Shown: piece after piece, positions 13,565 to 19,101 of the stretch
Numbering within the stretch: the stretch's first letter is position 1
Layout: each line of letters opens with the position of its first letter
Source of the DNA: Methylobacterium sp.
Lineage (GTDB): Bacteria > Pseudomonadota > Alphaproteobacteria > Rhizobiales > Beijerinckiaceae
DNA length: 19,101 nt
Reading direction: 5' to 3'
Assembly (NCBI GenBank): GCA_021154065.1
Contig: JAJKJG010000243.1
Location: 1-19,101, forward strand
Program-made: the position numbers and the translations under genes
Notes under the pieces: model-generated
Databases searched by the model: none
The model's input: only the letters and a program-made list of their open reading frames with translations
What the model was told of the DNA's origin: nothing

Positions 13565-16023
13565 GCGGTGTAGACGAACCGCGCCTCACCTAGCTCGGCG
13601 TGGCAGTCAAGCCAGCGGCGAACATCTCGTGCGATAGGTTCGATGCCACCCTTGGCCTTGAGCCACGCGCGATAAACGTAACTCGCCTCCGAGAGATCGC
13701 CATGGCGGTCGAGCCAAACCGAAAGATGCGATCGGACCGCTTCCGCGTCCTCGCTCTCATTTAGCCAAGTGTCGAAAACGAAGCTTGCCTTTCGGTTGGA
13801 CCAAGCGTGTAACAGAAGCCATTGGTTTACCACAGCCGCGACGGCGTCCGGCGATCTCCCCGCCTTCAGCCAGGCCACGATCAGGAAGTGCGTCTGGTGA
13901 TCGTCGGGCGCGCCTCTCATCTCGGCGAGCGCCCGCTCCGCGAAGCGGTCCGGATCGAGGGCGAAGGCGCGGCGCAGCAGGAGGTTCGACCGCTGCTCGT
14001 CACGATCCAGCGCGACCTCGAGGATCGGCTCGATGACGACGGCGCCGCGAGCGCGCAGAGATTCGTCGCCCGAGCGCGCGAGCCTCTCGGCCAAATACGA
14101 GAGCGGCCCATGGCAAGCAGGATCCTCGGCTAGCTCGCGGGCAAGCGCGGCGTCCTCCGCGATGAGCCCGACCAAACCCGCCGGCGCGAGAAGGCGGCTG
14201 CGAAGCAGCGCCTGCGCCACGGCAGCGAGCGCCTGCGGATCCTGCTCGCGGACCGATCGCATCAGCGCCGCGCCGTCGAGCTCGCCGAACCGGCCATGAC
14301 CCGCAAGCCGGTCGAGCGCCGCCAGCGCGCGCCCGAGCGCGCCGGCCGCCTGCGCCTCCCGCAGCATCGCGCGGGCGCGCGGCTGCGGCTGGATGCCGGC
14401 CTCGAACATATGGGCCGCGAGGAGCGCATCGGCGAAGACGTCGTGCGCGGCGAGAAGTGCGCCCTCATCGTCGTCGAACCAGCCGTCGGCAACGAAGGCG
14501 TCGACGATCGCCGAGGCGGCGTCGTTCGCGACGCGCAGGCGCTGAGTTTCCTGCACCGACAAGGGCAGCATGGCGGCGATTTCCGCCGTCCGCCGCAGGA
14601 CCTCGGCCCGGCTGCCGCCGAGGCGCTTGAGCGTGAGGGCAATCCGCCTGCGCGCCCACTGCTCGAAACTCGTCTCGGCGGCGAGCCCCTGGAACAGCCG
14701 CGCGAACGTCTCCGGCCGGTCTTCGTGCAGATGGAGCGCGAACGCGGCGAGCACCGGCAGACCCGCGCAGACGGCGGCGAGCCCGGCAATGGTCTCGATG
14801 CCGCCATGGGCGAGGATGCGCCGGACGACCCAATCGAGATACGCGCCGGCGTGCGGGCCGCTCTCCGCCCCGGCGAGCATCAACCGCCTGACGCCAAGAT
14901 CCTCGAGCGTCTGCTGCACGGTCGAGACGGCGCTCGCCCGGCAGGTCGCAACGAGGCGCAGGCGATGCCCGGCAGCATTGGCGGCCTCGATCGCCGCCGC
15001 GATCGCTGCAAGCTGGTTCTGCGCCTCGGCGTAGTCGACGAAGAGCAGGACGTCCGCGGCCTCCATATGGGACCGCGCGAGCTCCTCGACGGCACGATCG
15101 TCGGCCCGCTGTCCGCAGGAGAGGGCGAGCATGCCTTGCCGCTCGGCGGCGCGTGCGATCTCCAGCGCAAGGCGCGTCTTGCCGATCCCGCCCGGCCCCC
15201 CGACGACCAGCGCCGGCCGCGAGCCTTCGCTGAGCTCGGCGAGAAGCAGGTCCGGGTCGGGATGGAGGCCGCCGGTCGGAATGCCGCTCTCGCGCGCGAA
15301 CTCGGCAAACGAGAAGTACGGCAGGGACGCCGCGTCGAGGAACTTGCGGAAGGTGCGCGCGGACGCCGAGGCGTAGGCGTCGACCGCCGTCAAGCCAGCC
15401 GGAAGTCTGCCGAACCATCTGTAGCGCAGCGTCGGTCGCCGGGCGAGAACGCTCGCAAAGTGCTGTCCGCCGCGGACCTGGACGACGATTCGAGCCAGAT
15501 GATCCAACCTCGGATGCAGCTTGGAGATCGCCTCGAAGTCCCGCTCGATCTCGCCCTTCAGCCGGTCCACGGCGGATTCGTTGGCGAAGGTCGTGCTGAT
15601 GCAGAACCAGTATGCCGTGATGGCGCGCTGACGATCGAGCCAAGGGGCATGCGGCGAGGTCAGGACCTTCGCCTCCTCCTTTCCGCAGAGCTCCGGCAGC
15701 GTTTCCTTGAGGACCGAGGCGACCCTGCGCCAATCGCTTTCGGGACCATCGTCCCGCGCGTCGCTATGGAACTTGCACTCCAGCGCGGTTCGTCGGCCGT
15801 CACCCTGATCGATCAGGTCGATGCCGCCGTCGCGCCCGCGAACCGGATGCTGGACAAGATCCGGAAACTCGGTCGAGCTAAGCGCTTCCCAGACGAACTG
15901 TTGGAAGGCGCGACCGACATCCTCCCGCACGAGTATGCGGCGCTCGAAATCGAGGTTCGACGGATCGGGCGGCGAGAGCGTCATCTGCAAGTTGCATGTT
16001 AAGCTTTCGCCGAGCGATGTCAC
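12961..16023 (-). CDS. N-terminal part of a STAND NTPase with PD-(D/E)XK nuclease (Avs-like), frameshifted
   Basis: Domains: an Mrr-like restriction-endonuclease fold (about 25-190) with Asp69 in GRDGGIDLI and Glu82/Lys84 in ALECKFH; then a STAND P-loop NTPase with Walker A GGPGGIGKT (275-283), Walker B VLLFVDYAEAQ (Asp330), an Arg finger/sensor-like VATCRAS (Arg362) and the NB-ARC-type GLP motif (CAGLPVLAAF, about 420); then a helical winged-helix-like region (470-700) and the start of a repeat solenoid. Real coding ends at RRWL, residue 839 (13507); the remaining 180 residues of the open frame are an out-of-frame reading of the repeats. The start may be GTG 16023 or ATG 15984; neither has a clear ribosome-binding site. 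Nuclease plus STAND plus repeats is the layout of antiviral Avs proteins, where phage protein binding triggers DNA cleavage. The role here is inferred. Confidence 0.9.
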   Translation of the reverse strand: MTSLGESLTCNLQMTLSPPDPSNLDFERRILVREDVGRAFQQFVWEALSSTEFPDLVQHPVRGRDGGIDLIDQGDGRRTALECKFHSDARDDGPESDWRRVASVLKETLPELCGKEEAKVLTSPHAPWLDRQRAITAYWFCISTTFANESAVDRLKGEIERDFEAISKLHPRLDHLARIVVQVRGGQHFASVLARRPTLRYRWFGRLPAGLTAVDAYASASARTFRKFLDAASLPYFSFAEFARESGIPTGGLHPDPDLLLAELSEGSRPALVVGGPGGIGKTRLALEIARAAERQGMLALSCGQRADDRAVEELARSHMEAADVLLFVDYAEAQNQLAAIAAAIEAANAAGHRLRLVATCRASAVSTVQQTLEDLGVRRLMLAGAESGPHAGAYLDWVVRRILAHGGIETIAGLAAVCAGLPVLAAFALHLHEDRPETFARLFQGLAAETSFEQWARRRIALTLKRLGGSRAEVLRRTAEIAAMLPLSVQETQRLRVANDAASAIVDAFVADGWFDDDEGALLAAHDVFADALLAAHMFEAGIQPQPRARAMLREAQAAGALGRALAALDRLAGHGRFGELDGAALMRSVREQDPQALAAVAQALLRSRLLAPAGLVGLIAEDAALARELAEDPACHGPLSYLAERLARSGDESLRARGAVVIEPILEVALDRDEQRSNLLLRRAFALDPDRFAERALAEMRGAPDDHQTHFLIVAWLKAGRSPDAVAAVVNQWLLLHAWSNRKASFVFDTWLNESEDAEAVRSHLSVWLDRHGDLSEASYVYRAWLKAKGGIEPIARDVRRWLDCHAELGEARFVYTAWLDAGGGAEAVAPDMRRWLFDMGRFPRRVTSIARGSTPGAASMRSRTTFAAGSTVMPRSRRRITSIGLGSTPGAMSTRSRRTSAAGSTAMPRSPRHGSSMPHGSAARGASMPSRRTSAAGSTTMPTLLRRVTSTPRGSTPRAALTPSRRTSAAGSIAMPTSPRRSSSTERGSMPRAASTPSRRTSAAGWNCIGAETTSIT
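12977..13689 (-). repeat. Seven in-frame 102-bp repeats encoding a 34-residue solenoid unit
   Basis: The marker GTCGAGCCAGCGGCG recurs on the plus strand at 13199, 13301 and 13403, exactly 102 bp apart, and the protein repeats every 34 residues. Units 3-9 of the solenoid lie here: 7 x 102 bp minus the one missing base at about 13505, which makes 713 bp. More degenerate units flank it (to about 13905 and 12875). Conserved positions are EA..VY.AWL..GG and the second-helix core RRWLDRH. Two residues after EA and the K/G/R/E before GG vary. Each unit looks like a two-helix hairpin of TPR length but without the TPR consensus. Confidence 0.95.
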
Positions 16024-16193
16024 GTCGCCGGCACCGGCTTTTCGCGAGCGGCGCCTGTCAAATCGGCGCCGCCGATGACCCGTCGAAGGAGCAAGGCCCG
16101 CCCGCGCCCGTCCGCCCGGCCTCGTCGGGCGTTGGTGTGCTGCCGATCAGAGGAATTGCTTCACGTGGCACATCGGCCGCGCGAGCCGGAGGC
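16024..16193. other. Spacer between tadC and the STAND gene
   Basis: This 170-bp stretch lies downstream of tadC and upstream of the STAND gene on the same strand, so it should hold a terminator for the tad transcript and/or a promoter. I see only a GC hairpin CGCCCG/CGGGCG (16113-16131) without a T-tract, and a short GAGCC/GGCTC palindrome at the tadC stop. No convincing -35/-10 pair is visible, so read-through from the tad operon is possible. Confidence 0.3.
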
Positions 16194-17171
16194 TCACTTC
16201 CAGCCAAAGACCTGGATCAGCGCCGGCGTCATGATGACCACGAACAGCACCGGCAGGAAGAACAGGATCATCGGCACGGTCAGCTTCGGCGGCAGCGCCG
16301 CGGCCTTCTTCTCGGCCTCGTTCATGCGGATGTCGCGGCTCTCCTGCGAGAGCACGCGTAGCGCCTGCCCGAGCGGGGTGCCGTAGCGCTCCGCCTGGAT
16401 CAGCGCGGTGGTGATCGACTTCACGGCCTCGAGCCCGGTGCGGTTGCCGAGATTCTCATAGGCCTGCCGCCGCTCGGCGAGATAGGACAGCTCGGCGGTC
16501 GTGAGCGCGAGCTCCTCGGCGAGCGGGATGCATTGCGAGCCGACCTCGCCGGCAACGCGCCGGAAGGCCTGCTCGATCGACATGCCGGATTCGACGCAGA
16601 TCAGGAGCAGATCGAGGGCGTCGGGCCAGGAGCGGCGCATCACCACCTGGCGCTTCGAGATCGCGTTCGAGAGATAGATCTCGGGCGCCTTGACGCCGAG
16701 ATAGGCCGCGACGAGGACGCCGCCGAGCTTGAACAGCACCGGCATCGCGACGATCTTGAGCACGAACAGGTAGAAGCCGGCGATGAGGATCATGGCGATC
16801 GGCATCACCAGCCTGAAGAACAGGAACGCGACCTCCGAATGCTGGCCGCGGTAGCCGGCCATGACGAGCTGGTTCCGGGCGCTCTGCGTGCCGAGCCAGT
16901 CGTTGAGCTTGAAGCGGTCGACGGTCTGCTTCATGTAGGCTTTCGGAGCCTGGCGCAGCGACACCTTCTGCTGGGTCTTCGAGAGCCGTTCACGCTCGCG
17001 GGCGCGGATCTTGTCGCGCTCGAGGGCGACCGCCTTCATGCGCCGGCCGAGGCTGTCGCCCTCGACGAGGGGCATCGCGACGGTGAACACCGTCGCGGCG
17101 GCCGCGATCCCGACCAGGATCATGGCCATGAACTGCGGGTCGCTGAGTTTGCTGTAGAGAAGGGCAATCAT
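16194..17171 (-). CDS. tadC: TadC, inner-membrane platform protein of the Tad pilus (T2SSF family)
   Basis: A polytopic membrane protein of 325 residues. It pairs with TadB as the GspF-like platform that couples the TadA ATPase to Flp pilin extrusion. Visible are an N-terminal membrane segment (FMAMILVGIAAAATVFTVAM), a cytosolic basic stretch, two adjacent membrane helices around 120-170 (PIAMILIAGFYLFVLKIVAM), the T2SSF domain from about 185 to 290 (WPDALDLLLICVESGMSIEQ), and a last helix (PMILFFLPVLFVVIMTPAL). AAGGCG stands 5 bp before the ATG. It starts 21 bp after the tadB stop, so the two are co-transcribed. Length and topology are normal and no lesions are seen. Confidence 0.94.
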   Translation of the reverse strand: MIALLYSKLSDPQFMAMILVGIAAAATVFTVAMPLVEGDSLGRRMKAVALERDKIRARERERLSKTQQKVSLRQAPKAYMKQTVDRFKLNDWLGTQSARNQLVMAGYRGQHSEVAFLFFRLVMPIAMILIAGFYLFVLKIVAMPVLFKLGGVLVAAYLGVKAPEIYLSNAISKRQVVMRRSWPDALDLLLICVESGMSIEQAFRRVAGEVGSQCIPLAEELALTTAELSYLAERRQAYENLGNRTGLEAVKSITTALIQAERYGTPLGQALRVLSQESRDIRMNEAEKKAAALPPKLTVPMILFFLPVLFVVIMTPALIQVFGWK

Positions 17172-17192
17172 CGTGGCGCCTTGCGCGTCGGC

Positions 17193-18164
17193 CTAGAAGT
17201 CGAAGGCGATCATCTTCTTCATCACGAAGACGCCGGTCGCCATCCACATGCCGGAGACGACGAGCGCGATCTTGCCGGTCTGGGTCGTCCACAGGAGCTC
17301 GATGTAGCTCGGGCTCGACAGGTAGGTCAGGATGCCGACCGTGAACGGCAGGCAGGCGATGATCGCTGCCGAGGCCTTGGCTTCCATGCTCATCGCCTTG
17401 ATCTTGCCGGCCATCTTGCGGCGGTCGCGCAGCACCCGCGACAGGTTGCCGAGGGCCTCGGAGAGATTGCCGCCCGCTTTCTGCTGGATCGCGATCACGA
17501 TGCCGAAGAAGTTCGCCTCGGCGACCGGCACGCGCTCGAACAGCTTCGCCACCGCGTCGGCGATCGATATCCCGAGCGTCTGCGCGTCGATGATCGCCCT
17601 GAACTCGCCGCGCAGCGGCTCCTGGGCCTCGCCGGCGATCATGCGCATGCAGTCGCCGAGCGGCAGCCCGGCCTTGATGCCGCGCACGATCACGTCGATG
17701 GCGTTCGGAAGCTCCTGCAGGAAGCGCTTGATGCGGCGATTCTTGAGATAGGTGAGGAGCCAGCGCGGAAAGCCGAGCCCGCCGACGAAGATCCCGCCCG
17801 CGGCAACGATCGGGTTGCCCGAGATGACGAGCAGCGCGAGGGCGAGGACGAGGGCGGCGACGCCGCTGATGATGAAGAATTTCCGCTTCGTCCAGGTCAG
17901 CCCCGCCTGTGTGATCCTCGCCTCGATCGAGACCTTGTGGCGGGCCTTCTGGCGGGCCTCGAGCTCCTTGAGGCTCTGCGCCACCTGATCGCGGCGATTG
18001 ACCGCCGAGATGCGGTCGATCCGGCGTTCGGGTCCGCTCTCGACGAGCGCCTTCTGCCGCTTCTCGGCGCGCGCATCGCCCGACAGCAGCGGATAGACGA
18101 AGACATAGGCGAGCCCGCCGGCGGCGACGGACGCGAGCACGGCTCCGGCGATCGCGCTGTTCAC
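17193..18164 (-). CDS. tadB: TadB, inner-membrane platform protein of the Tad pilus (T2SSF family)
   Basis: Partner of TadC in the pilus platform; 323 residues with the GTG at 18164. An N-terminal helix (AIAGAVLASVAAGGLAYVFV) and a charged linker come first. Next are two membrane helices near 95-145 (IISGVAALVLALALLVISG), the T2SSF domain (LQELPNAIDVIVRGIKAGLP ... GNLSEALGNLSRVLRDR) and a C-terminal helix pair ending KKMIAFDF. The open frame extends further upstream to 18344, but that part overlaps tadA and is low-complexity. The GTG, 31 bp after the tadA stop, gives the family length and places the first membrane helix at the N-terminus. Confidence 0.94.
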   Translation of the reverse strand: MNSAIAGAVLASVAAGGLAYVFVYPLLSGDARAEKRQKALVESGPERRIDRISAVNRRDQVAQSLKELEARQKARHKVSIEARITQAGLTWTKRKFFIISGVAALVLALALLVISGNPIVAAGGIFVGGLGFPRWLLTYLKNRRIKRFLQELPNAIDVIVRGIKAGLPLGDCMRMIAGEAQEPLRGEFRAIIDAQTLGISIADAVAKLFERVPVAEANFFGIVIAIQQKAGGNLSEALGNLSRVLRDRRKMAGKIKAMSMEAKASAAIIACLPFTVGILTYLSSPSYIELLWTTQTGKIALVVSGMWMATGVFVMKKMIAFDF

Positions 18165-18195
18165 GGCATGCTTCCGCTGACGACGAGCGCGACGG

Positions 18196-19101
18196 TCATG
18201 CCGCCGCGTCCTCGCCGATGCGTTCCATGGCGTCGAGGGCGGCGGCGAGCCGCTTCTCCTCGCCATAGTAGCGGGCCCGTTCCCAGAACCGCGGGCGCCC
18301 GATTCCGGTCGACCGGTGCCGGCCGATGAGCTTGCCGGCAGCATCCTCGCCGACGATGTCGTAGAGGACGAGGTCCTGCGTGATGATGACGTCGCCTTCC
18401 ATGCCCATCACCTCGGTGACGTAGGTGATGCGGCGCGAGCCGTCGCGCAGGCGCGCCGCCTGTATGACGACGTCGACGGAGGCGCAGATCATCTCGCGGA
18501 TCGTCCGCGACGGCAGCGAGAAGCCGCCCATGGTGATCATCGATTCAAGTCGGGACAGGCACTCCCGCGGCGAGTTCGCGTGCAGCGTGCCCATCGATCC
18601 GTCGTGGCCGGTGTTCATGGCCTGGAGCAGGTCGAAGGCTTCGGCGCCGCGGACCTCGCCGACGATGATGCGCTCGGGCCGCATGCGCAGGCAGTTGCGC
18701 ACGAGGTCGCGCATCGTGATCTGGCCCTGGCCTTCGAGGTTCGGCGGCCGGGTCTCGAGCCGCACCACATGCGGCTGCTGGAGCTGCAGCTCGGCCGCGT
18801 CCTCGCAGGTGATGACGCGCTCGTCGAGCTCGATGTAGTTCGTGAGGCAGTTCAAGAGCGTCGTCTTGCCGGAGCCGGTTCCGCCGGAGATCACGACGTT
18901 GCAGCGCACCTTGCCGATGATCTTGAGGAGCGTCGCCCCCTCGGGCGAGATCGCCCCGAAGCGGCAGAGCTGGTCGAGGGTGAGCTTGTCCTTCTTGAAC
19001 TTGCGGATCGTCAGCGTCGGCCCGTCGATCGCGAGCGGCGGAGCGATGACGTTGACGCGCGAGCCGTCGGGCAGGCGCGCGTCGCAGATCGGCGACGATT
19101 C
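18196..19101 (-). CDS. tadA: TadA/CpaF secretion ATPase of the Tad pilus (5' part outside the window)
   Basis: Hexameric GspE/VirB11-type ATPase that powers Flp pilus assembly. The last 301 residues are visible and the frame is open to the window edge. Motifs in order: Walker [10 protein letters not shown], the Asp box ITCEDAAEL, Walker B with [11 protein letters not shown], and the His box [14 protein letters not shown]; the C-terminal [15 protein letters not shown] is typical of CpaF. Before Walker A the sequence [20 protein letters not shown] is the conserved N2-domain segment, so the ATG at 18909 is internal and not a start. tadB follows after 31 bp. The upstream cpa/pil genes presumably continue beyond 19101. 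Confidence 0.97.
   Translation of the reverse strand, partial: ESSPICDARLPDGSRVNVIAPPLAIDGPTLTIRKFKKDKLTLDQLCRFGAISPEGATLLKIIGKVRCNVVISGGTGSGKTTLLNCLTNYIELDERVITCEDAAELQLQQPHVVRLETRPPNLEGQGQITMRDLVRNCLRMRPERIIVGEVRGAEAFDLLQAMNTGHDGSMGTLHANSPRECLSRLESMITMGGFSLPSRTIREMICASVDVVIQAARLRDGSRRITYVTEVMGMEGDVIITQDLVLYDIVGEDAAGKLIGRHRSTGIGRPRFWERARYYGEEKRLAAALDAMERIGEDAAA

Noticed and set aside
12977..13689. CRISPR-like periodicity
   Set aside because: The 102-bp units are contiguous, in frame and protein-coding, with no short repeat-unique spacer alternation.
14296..16002. 568-residue plus-strand frame opposite the STAND gene
   Set aside because: Shadow frame with no motif; the nuclease and Walker motifs on the minus strand establish the true coding strand.
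16113..16131. Intrinsic terminator after tadC
   Set aside because: The CGCCCG/CGGGCG hairpin has no T-tract on either strand, so I list it only as part of the spacer.
16533..18329. 598-residue plus-strand frame opposite tadB and tadC
   Set aside because: Arg/Asp/His-rich antisense reading; tadB and tadC have the expected lengths, membrane helices and T2SSF sequence.

Overview
The window looks like chromosome of a high-GC alphaproteobacterium, most likely of the order Hyphomicrobiales (Rhizobiales). Three things point there: very GC-rich third positions, an alpha-type tad/cpa pilus cluster, and at 5999-6069 a palindromic intergenic element (GCATGATC...GATCATGC around CCGAAAAGTGG) that I know from genomes of that order. 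The genus cannot be named from the sequence.

Layout. (1) 1-3051, plus strand: a compact nucleoside-catabolism operon, deoC-deoA followed by a GhrA-type 2-hydroxyacid reductase, with 4-bp start/stop overlaps. (2) 3189-5488, minus strand: an M17 leucyl aminopeptidase followed by an NlpC/P60 cell-wall peptidase. (3) 5638-5931, plus: a small exported protein with a strong terminator, then the palindromic repeat. (4) 6182-7012, plus: a TPR lipoprotein resembling TadD. (5) 7032-16023: an accessory block with a vanadium-haloperoxidase/PAP2-like enzyme, a class III nucleotide cyclase with TolB-like and TPR regions, a divergent cytosolic subtilase, a Gly/Arg-rich exported protein, and a large STAND NTPase. 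(6) 16194-19101, minus: tadC, tadB and the 3' part of tadA (cpaF).

The most interesting object is the gene at 12209-16023 (minus). It encodes a PD-(D/E)XK (Mrr-like) nuclease, a STAND-type P-loop NTPase and a solenoid of 34-residue repeats, of which seven central units have an exact 102-bp period. This effector-NTPase-repeat order is that of antiviral STAND (Avs-like) defence proteins, so a phage-defence role is a reasonable inference. The repeat family itself is not one I can name.

Three accessory genes each carry one single-base frameshift with convincing coding sequence on both sides: the haloperoxidase near 7776, the subtilase near 11075 and the STAND gene near 13505. I found none in the flanking deo, peptidase and tad genes. 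Either the block is decaying or phase-switching, or these are homopolymer indel errors in the assembly. The block also separates tadD from tadABC, which suggests insertion into a formerly contiguous tad locus. I see no integrase, transposase, tRNA, rRNA or CRISPR array.
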